From Zygnema circumcarinatum (lineage: Eukaryota; Streptophyta; Zygnematophyceae; Zygnematales; Zygnemataceae), in NCBI GenBank assembly GCA_037447605.1, contig CM074816.1:1824873-1855246 (forward strand): DNA of 30,374 nt. Direction: 5' to 3'. This document shows, in pieces, positions 19,336 through 29,936 of the stretch. The notes under the pieces were generated by a model. The model saw only the letters and a list, made by a program, of their open reading frames with translations. It was not told where the DNA came from and made no database searches. Positions within the stretch are counted from its first letter, which is position 1, and every line of letters begins with the position of its first letter. Position numbers and translations under genes: made by a program.

Positions 19336-22300
19336 ATGGAGAGCGATAGAGCTTCGAAGAGGCAGCGTTACAATCGCAATGGTTAATTTCTATCCTTTTC
19401 CTCCTTTTGGTTGAGTCTGTACTTGCTTGTATGCCAGTGATTAGCAGTCATTTCAGGTTGTGAAGGCGCGTTCTTGTCAATTCAGCGGGTTTGAAGTTGC
19501 CTCTGCACGGGAATGTCTTTGCTGACTATTAGTAGAACTTTGGAAGCGCTTTGACAAACTGGACTGCTGTCGCTGCTGTTGCAGATGATAGCGGCTACAA
19601 GAGAAGGAGAGAGGACGACTTTTCAGATGTGACAGCTGGGTAAACTGTGGCTGCCATCTGCCCCTTTCGTGCAAGTACCGGCCTCTTGATTTTTTTTGGA
19701 TAAATCACTCTTTTTTAGGGATTTTCCAGCTTCAGGCATACATTCAATGGGATACTTTGCTACGCTTCATGGGCCAGAAATGCACAGTGAAAACATTGAG
19801 AAAAGCTGTTGGGTGTTGGAATTAAGAATTTTAAGCAGACTTGAATTGCGCTATTAGACCATCTGAACAAAGAATCAGATATTATATGGCTTGGAATGAC
19901 ATTTTATCCGGCGATGGTTAGTTTCAGGGCGCATAGCTGAGCTTTCGCTAGCACTGAGATGAGAGGTGCACTTCAAATCGGCTCCTATCGCATTTGATAT
20001 TGAAAAATAACTGCAAACCTGCTTTTTACAAGTCTCCCATAAAAAGAAGCGGCGACGGAATAACTGCGTGGAATCTCACTGAGTGTTTCGAGGGAGTCTT
20101 AAGGGTCTGGAGCTGAAAACAGCCCTGAAAAACACGTTCTGTCATGTTTAAGAACGACGATACAGCTGCATAATGATCAGTTTTAGTGTTGGAGATGGTT
20201 ATCGCTCAAAAGGTGAACAGGTTAAGGCTGAGAGTACCGTAGTTCACATTGGGAGTTAACTTTTGCCCTAGACTTCGCTTTGTTCGACCAACTGAAATGA
20301 ATAGAATACACTTGCCATGAAGAAATGAAACATAAATCAAGATGCACGAGAGGAAGATTTCCTGGATATATTCGCTTGGTTTTAGGGAGAATGTGTATGT
20401 TTTAGGCCATTCCTCGACACACTGCACTTAAACCCCAGTAGATTGTTTCTCCATGTACTGCTCTGCCATCTTCCAACTTTTGCTCGATCCTTCTTTCTCT
20501 CATCTTTTTCCCCAACCGCTCCCCCACTCATCAGGACTCCCCACTCTTGCCTTTTCATGTTGCCCATACCTCTTTTCATTTTTGCTTTGCTGATAGGTTT
20601 CGCCAAGAAGGCTAGAGTACATGTTCACCCTATAAGTACAAGGTGAAGCTGGTTTGCAGATGGCGGTCTCTCCTACTACATCTTGGCGACCATTGCAAGG
20701 AGTACAACTTCATAACTGATGCGAACAAGCATCTGGTAAGGTCGTTGGACTTTCTCTGGCTGAAGTGAAGGGATGAAAGTGTAAAGAAGCGGTTGAGCAC
20801 CTGGATCTTGCATGGGCTCTGCAAAGTTCCCAAATGGCCAAAAACTTGGAGCTGAAGTTTGTCTGCTTAAGTGAGGTAAATGTTGATTCTGCCAGTCTAT
20901 AAAAAACTACACACTCATCTTTTTAACAAATGTATCAACTCTCCGTATTCTACTGACTGCAGGAAACATGTTCGGGAATTCTTAGGAGAGAGCTCTCCAG
21001 CGTCGCCGGCGATGCAGTTCCGGTAGCACTTTTGCTCGCACTCTATTGCTCTTTTCCTTTTTGTGGAGTAAATTAAAGATTTGCATTTTCTGGGCCGGCA
21101 CGTTTTTCCAACCGTTCCTTGAGCAGTTACAACAACCTGAATCTTGTTAAAGGTCTCCTAGCAATCTCCATCAGCTTTTGTTATCCCTATAACGCCAAAA
21201 AACGGAAGATTTAGACCTTGCTCTTTGTGTTGAAAGCAGATGCTTCTGCAGTGTGCTGAGGAGCTGCCACACAAGGCGCCCATGTATGCGACCTTGGTGA
21301 GTTACACGGAATCATGATTGCTTTGCGAGAATACATAAGTCTCTTGCAATTCGAAAAGTACAGTCCTCGCTGTGGCATGACGGTTACGTTTTGTATGCAA
21401 TGTTTTGGTCTAATTTGTTCAATCGTACATAGCCATATTCCACTTTTGTGCATCGGCCTCTGAAATTATCGCTGGGCAGCCTTAAATCTACAATAGGTGT
21501 GATTGAGCAGAAATTGGTGTCACACTCCTCTTGCAGGTTGGCCTCCTTAACGAGGAGGATTCAGATTTTGCAGCTCAAATTGTGGAGCAAACGGGTGCAG
21601 GCTTGCAGGTATGGATCTTCTAAAATTTTGGGTCTTCCAAATTTATGGAATTCAGGGCTTTTTTGAAGCGCGTGTTGCACTGGGAGCATGGTTTTAGTCA
21701 AGCATAGATGCAGCCTGGCTTTGACATTGCTGAGAAGTACTTCTTGTTTTTTGGGTTTGTTGCAAACCGTATGAGATATAACTTCTGGCTCAAAGAACTA
21801 TACTGACATTCAGTATGTTGTGGCTTATGTGCAGAGTGCTTTGGACACTGGAGATAGGAATAAAATCCGACTCCTATTGCGATTCTTATCTCTGCTGGTC
21901 CGTCGTCTCTAATGCTGATACCCCAAAACAATACCTAACAGCATTTTTCTTCGGTTTCACATAACTGGCTTATAGGGCGTAGTATCCTAAATCAGACGTA
22001 GTTGGACTTCCATTTTTCCTGAAGCCACTGAATGAGGGGTTTTTTCATTGGTGTATTTTGGTCTGCAGTTCGTCACTCATGTTGTCTCCCCTGCAACAGT
22101 TGTGGATGTGTACGACTTCTTACTGACAGCAGCAGTCGCTATAGTCGATGAGGATGGGGGGAATCCTGCGTGGCAGCCTCGTGCTGATTTCTATGTGCTC
22201 TGCGTGCTCGCAGCACTTCCATTCTGCAGCATAGAACTGTCGCAGGTGACTGTTGGCTCCACAGTTGATCCAATCCTTCCTGAAGCTCATACATTTCTTG

Positions 22301-25300
22301 GATTGCCGAGTCTTTCTTGGTGTCCATCAGGTCGCTTGCACCATGTTTGATCCAAGTTTGAAAGCTTGAAACAGAAACGAAGATATTCGTGTAAGAAATC
22401 AGACCGTTAGTGAATGTTGGCAGTGGGAAGAGTAATTGGTGCAGCAAGCTGGCGAGGAGTTGGAGCGTCTTCTGGCAGCAGTGGATGCTTATATGAGTTT
22501 GCGTACCACAGTTCACCATGCAGCCTTACAGTGTCTACAGCCTTTCAGTAACACAACGTATGAGGTGAACCACTTGAGCGCTCTTGTGACTTGCTCGTCC
22601 CGTCCTCCTCCGTCGTCACATACTTCTTCCCCTTCTCGTCCCCATCCCTCTTGTGCTGGCCCTCTACCTCCAGCTTCATCTCCCCCTCCAACTCTTCAGG
22701 ATATTTGTATCCACGAGAGACACTGATTTGATGTACTGCAAACAGGACCCCTTGGAGGACTTGCTCGTACGAATTCGTGCACTTCAACAGAGTCAATGGA
22801 AGGCAGACAGTGGTATGCTGGAATGCAGAATGGATGTTGAAGCAAGATCATGAGCAGGACGGAAACAGAGAGAGATAGAGCTGTGTGTAGAGGAGAGTGA
22901 AGGACAGAAAGAAAGAGCGGGAGAGAGAAAACTGGGAAATAAAGGAATTCTGTATGCATGTGACACTTGTACCCTGTTTCGAAGCCATAGCGGTATTTCT
23001 GTTGTGATTCGGCAGGTCAAATGTAGCCATCAACCAATGAGAACCTAACCAAGAGCTTGACACATCTGCAAAAAGGGATTGGTGGGCTTGTGTGAAAAGA
23101 AGTTAGTGGTGGAGGTAATAGAAGAGGGCAGAATGATGGGAAGCAGGGGCAGGTAGCTCAGGAGAGGGGCAGAGATATATGTGGGAAGGAGAGGTGGAGT
23201 GGAGAGGCGTGAAAAGAGAGAGTCAAGTCATGCTGATGAGATGCTGGATCGAGGATGGGTGTGTGGGGTCGAGATTTCTGCAGTATGGAGGACACATGAC
23301 GATTTTCAGGAGAAGCTTATAGCTGCCCCTTTTCGGGAGATGGCGGCCCTTTCTCGCCCTCCTGTGCCAGCTCTGCCTTCCCCTGCTACCGCTCTCAGTT
23401 TGGAAAGACAACGATTCCAGGCCTTGGAAGAATATCCTCCCCGAGTGGGCCGACTGAAGATTTTTCCTCCATCTAAAACAGATGATGTAAGTGTGGATGT
23501 ATGCTTGATGTATTACTGCAAGAATGGATGGTTTTATTTGTAAAATTCAAGCTGAACTCACACCATCACAAGTTCTTCCACCTTAAATCTGTTGTAGACA
23601 ATATGCATATCCATAAATATCAAGTCTCGCAATCTTGAACTTTGAATTCTAAACCATGGCAATGAGCATCTCCTTCTTCTTGAACCTCCCTGAGAAGGGA
23701 ACTTGGCGAACTATGGCTGCAGACTATGAGTCCAATGGATCGGTTCATTGTTGAGGAGTACATACTTGACGTACTTTTCTATTTGAACGGCTGGTGAGAG
23801 TTTGTAGCACTATAGGGTTTTTTTCTGTTCGTAGATCTTTAAGGTTTGTTTGTTTTTTTTAAGATTTGCCACGCAGTGCCTGTGGCCCATTCGTCAGCTA
23901 CTACTTTCTTTTCTGAACAGTTTGCGTCCACTGAAGGATGGGATTCATTTGCATTCAATTTCAATGAAGCTCCCCACTTCTGCCACTTGGGATTTTAATG
24001 AGTGGAGATGGCGGGATGGTGATGATGGGATGTAGCCGTAAAGAATGTGCAACATATCTAGTGGGGCTTCCAGTGCCATTCCGATACGAGTACATCACAG
24101 CAGAAACCATCTTCTCTCAGGTTAGTAGGATTCTCTACGGATATTAAGCTTAAACATCCGACCAAAAAAAGGGGAGGAAGAAAAGCTAATGGATAGGAAC
24201 TGTTTTCCTCCTCCATTCCGCTCAAAGGAACCTCCACTTGCCTTCCCATCCAATGCGACTGTAAAGTGGGGATTGTTGCAGCTTTTCCGTCTCCCAAACT
24301 CTCCATCTCGACTTGTCTACTACACCATAGTCATCGTTGATCTATGCAAAGTAAGTCCCTTTCCGTACTTCTCTCTATTGCTGAGACTGTGGGAGGGGTG
24401 GTTGCGCAAGTCTTGAAACCCCTCTCAAATCTCGGAATCAACTTCTTCCTGGTAATCATTGATTCGTAGCGTTAACCCCTAAAACCCTAAAAACCCTAAA
24501 AAAAGAACAAAATCTCTGAGACATCCTTTTTGCGTCCTGAGCAGGCCCTTCCCGGAGCATTCCCTGCCGTTGTAGCTAGCGCAGTGAAGCTGCTCTTTGA
24601 CCGCATGGCCATGCTGGATGTAGAATGTCGCTCCCGCCTAGTACAGTGGCTCTCCCACCATCTGTCAGTACCTCACTTTTTCCTTCTAGGTGATTTTTTT
24701 TCTTAGTCAGCATGCAGATCTTGCACCTGAGTGGGTGTCACTTCGTACTCGCAAGTTGCACTGAGTTTTCATCTTCTCCTCAGTGTAAAACGCTCACTTC
24801 GCATCTCAGGGTTCAACCACCTGCCGGTTATGATTTGCTTAACGGGTTTAGTGAGATGTAAACAGGTCCAATTTTCAGTTTATATGGCCGTGGGATAATT
24901 GGGCTCACGTTCTCGACAAGCCGCCATGGCATCCTCAGCGTCTCTTCATATCAGAAGTTTTGGAGAAGGAGATTCGCCTCTCCTACTGGGAAAAAGTGAA
25001 AGAGGTAACCAGCATTCCAAACAGTCCCTTGCCTTCGCTAAGCCCTTTCCGGGGCGAGTGGAGAGCGTCGTCTGATCTTTTGCCACCTGCTTACCAAGCA
25101 CAACCATCTTCCATTTTCACTCAATGCTATTTTCTTCAAATCTGCAGACTCTAGGAAGTGAAAGGATGGCGGTTCTCCTTCCACCAAAGCCCGTCCCCCA
25201 GTTCAAATACGATTCCGCCAAGGAAGGTATAGCTTCTGAGGCGGAGGTAGCCCTCTCTAAGGAACTTGTACAGAAAGTGCGGTCAAAGAGCACTGTGAAA

Positions 25301-27440
25301 GACATGTGGGCGTGGTTGGATGAGAGTGTGACTCCAACTGTCGGCCCACTTAGAGCACTTGATCTCACAGTACAGACTCTCCTGAATTTGGGAGCTAAGA
25401 GCTTCACGCATACTATGACAGCCCTGGAGAGATATGGGCAGCTACTTCATAAGATGGCCCCTACACAGGTGGGGAAACCTTAAGATTCCCTGCGCTGCCC
25501 CTTGGAAACCCTTTAGAGTCCTTTTGTGATGGTCTTACCTCAATAATCAGATGGTATGACAGTCACAACCACAGTAGTGTCCGTAGTCTGTTGTAACCAG
25601 AGTTAAACTTGCCATATGTCTGGTTGGAGGAGAAGAGCCTAATTTTTGACTATGTCATTGCAGGAGAAGCAAGTGGCCCTGCTTGAGAGTGCGGTAGAGC
25701 TGTGGCAGAGCTCCTCTCAAATGGCAGCGGTCGTGGTAGACCGCTGCATGGCCTTTCGAATTGTGTCAAACCTTGCCATCGTACAGTGGGTGTTCTTACC
25801 CTCCTGTCAGCGACTTTTTCAAGTCTCAGACCGGGTGTGGGAGGTAAGAAAGGATATACAATCAGAACCCATCTTCTCCCTGCCTTCTCGCGAATGCTCT
25901 GCAAATAGTATTTTTTTCAGAGTTTTTGAGATTTTCAGGGTGGAGAAGGCACTGCCTGCTTCGTTCGCCTATCTTGAGTGCTTCCATTGCTTTTTCAGGT
26001 TCTCAGAAATGCGATCAACAAGACCAATAATCGTACAAAAGACCTGCGGAAGGAGGTTTTCTCAGTGCAAAAGGTGGCAGCCGCAGCTGCCGCTGCTTCA
26101 AGTAAGGCGAAGGAGGAGGCAGAGGCAGCATGGGCACTCGTAGAAAATGCAGCGGAGGAGGAAGCAAAATCGCAGGCAACTGCTAAAGCTGAATGGGCAA
26201 AGGGGAAAGCTGAGAAAGCAGCTGAAGAAGCAACTTCTGCGCAGGATGCAGCGGAAGCAAAAGAGTTTCTCCTCAAGAGAGCTCTCGGCGAGCAGGAGGT
26301 GCAGCTTCTTCGATAACCAAAAGTCAAGATATGCTGAAAATCTGATTGGCCTAAGACTGTGAAATCCCTGAAGAGTGACCATGCAGTGTATGCTCCGGAA
26401 GCTCTGCTAGTAGTCGGAGTAAAATCTTTTGGTTGTGCTCTTTTGTGGCAGAGTCTGTTCATGGCCGTTCTTGGAAACTTCACTTCCTTATTGACGGCGA
26501 GGTTGGCAGCCATGGATGCTGCGGAAGCGAGCGTGGTAGACGCTCCTGCAGAGACAGGAGGAGAAGCTCCTGCAGACGAGGGAGCAGCAGCAATGGAGAC
26601 AGAGGGAGAGAGGGGCCCTGCAGAGAATGAGGGAGGGGATGTTGAGATGAATGCTGAGGAAGGCAACGGCAGAGGGCCAAATCGGTCGGTTTCTAGACAT
26701 AGTCAAACACGTTGTGTGTTCCCTGTTGATTCCTTACATTAGAGTAGTTGGTTGCTGTAGGCAACGTGATAGGAAGGTGTTTTTGAATCGTCTTGCTAGT
26801 GGATGTTGCCATCTGGGTTTTTGTTTTTTTTTATTCAGACAGTCGTAGTAGCGAGATTGTGAAGGTCCAAACGGTCCGTTTGGTTGAGAGTGGGCTGCAG
26901 AAAGGAGAGGGAGCGAAAGTACGAGGGAGGCACCAATCACATCGTAGCCAATGGAGACGCGCGAAAGAATGTCATGGAAGATGGAAAAATACGGGGAGAG
27001 GAAGAGAAAGCATGGGTTGAGTTCACACTGGCGCAGTTTCGGAGCATTTGCAGACATTATGCAGCAGAGGTGAGGAAACTCTGAACTCTAATGATGTAAC
27101 AGTCCATAGAAACCCCAAACTGCCGACATTCTACTCACACAAAGAACATAAATGATCCACAAACAGCATAGGAACCCTTTACTGCTGACATTCTTACCGT
27201 ACAACTGACTGTAACGATCCGCTACGTTGGATAGAAACCCTAAACTGCCGACATTCTTGGCATTTGTTCGAATGCATGAACTGTCTTGGGAGGTTGCTCT
27301 CTCTGACGGTAAGCCGCGGCCCTGTTCAGATATGGCCTTGGATGGAAAAAATTGACTCGGAAGTCTTTACAAAGGAGGTGGATGCTCGGGTCCTGGAAGC
27401 GGCTTACCAGGGATTAGGGCGGCAGGCAGAGGTGCAATGA
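19336..27440 (+). CDS. CBP80: Nuclear cap-binding protein large subunit CBP80 (NCBP1/ABH1), at least 21 exons
   Basis: Phase-consistent exons: 20963-21022, 21240-21296, 21537-21608, 21835-21897, 22069-22245, 22445-22564, 22746-22812, 23284-23486, 23723-23793, 24036-24120, 24282-24350, 24545-24663, 24866-25004, 25148-25468, 25664-25843, 25999-26298, 26452-26684, 26901-27069, 27330-27440. Upstream are a first exon (19336-19381, MESDRASKRQRYNRN, basic and NLS-like) and an exon ending at 20735 (WRSLLLHLGDHCKEYNF). The protein is about 910 aa; plant CBP80 is about 850. Family landmarks include DRFIVEEYILDVLFYLNG, CRKECATYLVGLPVPFRY, LSNFQFIWPWDNW, LGAKSFTHTMTALERYGQ and the final IWPWMEKIDSEVF. 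CBP80 is built of MIF4G-type helical repeats. With CBP20 it binds the m7G cap of nuclear transcripts and acts in splicing, miRNA processing and ABA response. The joint of the first two exons is unresolved. Confidence 0.95.
21898..22068 (+). other. Example of a short ordinary CBP80 intron
   Basis: The donor CTGCTG|GTCCGT and acceptor GTCTGCAG|TTC join RFLSLL to FVTHVVSPATVV in phase 0. This matches the continuous block in plant CBP80 (RFM...PASLI) and supports the gene model. The non-consensus donor GTCCGT is forced by the alignment. Confidence 0.7.
27070..27329 (+). repeat. Last CBP80 intron with three 25-bp dispersed repeats
   Basis: Copies at 27108-27132, 27171-27195 and 27233-27258 share the pattern GAAACCCTAAACTGCCGACATTCT with a few mismatches. 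They are spaced 62-63 bp apart, as in an eroded tandem duplication of a unit about 62 bp long. They include an AACCCTAAA telo-box-like core. Confidence 0.75.
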
Positions 27441-27546
27441 TTGGTTTTTCACACGTTCAAGGAATTGGGTGGGAGCTAAATTCCGAGGAAGAGGGGGCGA
27501 GCTTTAGCTGGTTGCTGGAATACGGTGCAGGCGAGGAGGCAGAGGA

Positions 27547-27547
<1 letters not shown>

Positions 27548-27598
<51 letters not shown>
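27548..27598. repeat. (GA)n microsatellite downstream of CBP80
   Basis: About 50 bp of perfect GA dinucleotides begin roughly 110 bp after the CBP80 stop codon, probably in its 3' UTR or just beyond. Confidence 0.9.
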
Positions 27599-27601
<3 letters not shown>

Positions 27602-28109
27602 GGATGGATCGATTGTGGCAGCCATTGCTTAGGGAGGAGAGGGTATGGGATGCTTTTCCAAGCGTATCGATGAAGTCAGACATAGCTTTAAGAGGCGAGA
27701 CAGATCGGAGTGTGTTGAACGCTGATTGCAAAGGCAGTCGAAGTAATCCATTTTTTGATCGCAGAGATAGAAACTTCAGATGTGTTCCGGTTCTCTTACC
27801 TGTGAACGGTGAAAAGGGGTTTGCTTTCACTCTGACACGTGAACAGGGTTCCTTTCCTTTTTCTTGAAAGGTTTGTGGCGGGAGTTATGTTTGAGGGGAG
27901 GGAGTGGGAGAGGGAGAGGGAGAAAGAGTGGGAGTGGGACAACGGGATCATGTCATGCCTATTATGGTACGGTATGCTTTTTCGATATTGTCGCATCCGA
28001 TACAGTATTCTACATAAGAATATCGACTATGGAGGATAATATCGGAAGACATATGGCAAGAAATAATAATAATTAACCCTGCCTAAAAGGAATCCATTAT
28101 TTACACACC

Positions 28110-28209
28110 TTTTTTGGCTAGATTCACACCTTTCCATAAAAACCCTAAAATCTGATCGATGAATAGGAAGTGTATCTAACTAAAAAAAGATGTGTATCTA
28201 GCCAAAAAA
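28110..28209. repeat. Foldback element with 14-bp arms
   Basis: TTTTTTGGCTAGAT at 28110-28123 is the exact reverse complement of ATCTAGCCAAAAAA at 28196-28209. Partial matching extends beyond the arms (ACACC against GATGTGT), and the loop is 72 bp. A third related copy, ATTAGCCAAAAATG, follows near 28222-28235. It could be a decayed MITE-like element or a locally duplicated motif. Confidence 0.6.
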
Positions 28210-28668
28210 TGTATAGTGTGCAATTAGCCAAAAATGCTGTGCAAATAGCCTTAACATGCTCTTCGGAAACTGGAAACTAGAGTACGCGGTTTGCAGCTGC
28301 AAACCAATGTTTGGTTTTTGGAGGGACCCATTATTGGTAAAACAAAAAGTGCATACCTCTAGCAGGCGTCCCCAACTGCAGTACTTACTCTAACCGTCCC
28401 CCATTGGCAAGTACTTGCGTCCTCTCTCGCCCATTAGCAGCTCCAATATTATACGAAGCAAAGCCCTTTTTTACCCTTCAGTTCCTACTTTCCCCCACGG
28501 CTGGATCGTCCTTCAGCGGCAATACCTGCGTTCGCCACCGTCCTCCGATGTCCCCGTGGCGTCCCCAAATCTCTCGGCCTCCTGCAAACGTGCAACGCCT
28601 GCAACTCGCGCAAGGAAAGATGTAAAAAATTCATTTATTCATTTTCTGTGTGCTGTAAGCGCTCTCTC

Positions 28669-28815
28669 ATGAGCAGACAGCAGTGGGAGGAGAAGGCTTC
28701 GATCAGGCTGCAGCCATGGTTGCGCATATTGTGGGCAACAGTGAGCCGGGGGAGTTTGAAGGGAAGCTTGAAACATCGCCGACTGCTGCTTCTGCAGCGG
28801 CTGATTCATCTCTAA
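28669..28815 (+). other. Upstream ORF overlapping the F-box/kelch start
   Basis: A 48-codon frame starts at ATG 28669 (MSRQQWEEKASIRLQPW...) and ends at TAA 28813-28815. It overlaps the main coding start by about 100 bp in another frame. Its context (CTCATGA) is weaker than that of the main ATG (GCCATGG). It matters only if transcription begins upstream of 28669, which cannot be seen here. Confidence 0.4.
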
Positions 28816-29936
28816 TTCCCGGCCTGCCTGATGATCTTGCAAGACAATGCTTAGCCCGAGTTCCACGCTGGCACCATGGCTGCTGCAAGGCTGTGTGTAA
28901 CTGCTGGGAGGATTTCTTTAGCTCTGACATGCTGCTGACTGTTCGCCAATCGTGCGGAGCTCAAGAAGATTGGCTGTACGTCTTCAGCTCCGACCCTTCA
29001 ATCACTCCAGGAGAGGCTTATGATCCTGTAGCGAAGAAGTGGATGAAGATAGCGCTCATGCCGAGCGAGCCTTTCACTTATGGACTTTCCAACTTCGTCT
29101 GTGTTTCCATAGGCCACGAATTACTGGTCTTGGGCGGAGTTCTGTTTGATGCACGGTCTTATCCGTCGGATGAACCGGTTGCGAGCGCAAGAGTGTACAG
29201 ATATGATGCTCTTAGAAACGCCTGGACGCGTATGGCAGATATGCAGGATGCGAGAGGTAGCTTCGCATGCGGTATTGTCGGTAAAAGGGTCATTGTTGCA
29301 GGCGGGAGTAGCCGGCATGGTCAATTTTCCGCAGGAGGTTCTCGCCTTAATTCTGCAGAATTGTATGATTTAGACACAGATACCTGGCAGCGACTCTCCA
29401 GCATGAACAAGATAAGGGCAGGATGTGTAGGTTTGATTGTGGAACCCGACTCGAACGTTAAGTTCTTGGCATTGGGAGGTCATGGAGAGAGCCGCCTACT
29501 GCATGGAATTATATCCGTGGATGAATGTCACCGCGATGCGGAAGCCTATGATTTCTCTACGGGACAGTGGACTCAACTGGGAAATATGTGGCATGAGCTG
29601 GAAAACTGGAACCTTGGGCCTGTTGCCTACTTAGGCGAATTTTTATACACTCTAAGGGGAAACTGCTTGCTCGTTTACGACTCAACGACACATACTTGGC
29701 GACCGGAGAGCAACTTAGCTCGTGCTGAAAATCGATCTCGCTTCTTCGGTCTGAATGGGGAGCTCTATGTGGTGCCGGTGGATGTGGCCGTCCAGACCAG
29801 GCCTTACCCTGCTCCTCTTCTGAAGTATAATCCAGCGACAAAGGCTTGGACGAGCGTTCGCTCGGACGACTTTGCTGCACGAAAAGAATGGATCTTGTCC
29901 AAAAATCGGGGTATCACAGCAGTCGTCAGCTACTAG
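28716..29936 (+). CDS. F-box/kelch-repeat protein, intronless
   Basis: This single open frame from ATG 28716 (context GCAGCCATGG) to TAG 29936 gives 406 aa. The frame stays open for eleven codons upstream, but no other ATG is present there. The F-box lies at about residues 33-70 (LIPGLPDDLARQCLARVP, then HHGCCKAVCNCWEDFF). Kelch repeats follow with their typical marks: YDPVAKKWMKI, LLVLGG, VYRYDALRNAWTRMADM, VIVAGG, AELYDLDTDTWQRLSSM, FLALGG, AEAYDFSTGQWTQLGNM, YDSTTHTWRPE and KYNPATKAWTSV. Plant proteins of this type are substrate adaptors of SCF (SKP1-CUL1) ubiquitin ligases. The F-box binds SKP1 and the kelch propeller binds the target. The target cannot be told, and I do not assign it to a named subfamily. 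Confidence 0.93.
   Translation: MVAHIVGNSEPGEFEGKLETSPTAASAAADSSLIPGLPDDLARQCLARVPRWHHGCCKAVCNCWEDFFSSDMLLTVRQSCGAQEDWLYVFSSDPSITPGEAYDPVAKKWMKIALMPSEPFTYGLSNFVCVSIGHELLVLGGVLFDARSYPSDEPVASARVYRYDALRNAWTRMADMQDARGSFACGIVGKRVIVAGGSSRHGQFSAGGSRLNSAELYDLDTDTWQRLSSMNKIRAGCVGLIVEPDSNVKFLALGGHGESRLLHGIISVDECHRDAEAYDFSTGQWTQLGNMWHELENWNLGPVAYLGEFLYTLRGNCLLVYDSTTHTWRPESNLARAENRSRFFGLNGELYVVPVDVAVQTRPYPAPLLKYNPATKAWTSVRSDDFAARKEWILSKNRGITAVVSY

Larger units (their letters stand above)
27441..28715. other. Spacer between CBP80 and the F-box/kelch gene
   Basis: This 1.27-kb stretch holds the CBP80 3' UTR, a (GA)n microsatellite at 27548-27598, and a GGGAGAGGGAGA-rich patch at 27896-27937. A foldback with 14-bp perfect arms lies at 28110-28209, with a telo-box-like AAAACCCTAAAA inside it at 28139-28150. 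The F-box promoter must lie in the right half. No convincing gene was found; small open frames at 28404-28672 show no family resemblance. Confidence 0.55.

Noticed and set aside
26299-26451. AT-AC (U12-type) intron at CBP80
   Set aside because: The sequence after CTTCG is ATAACC rather than the ATATCC consensus, and the 3' end is AG. A GT-AG intron from GAG|GTGCAG keeps phase.
25995-26666. 223-codon minus-strand frame rich in Ala and Ser
   Set aside because: It is the antisense of CBP80 coiled-coil exons, which match the family on the + strand.
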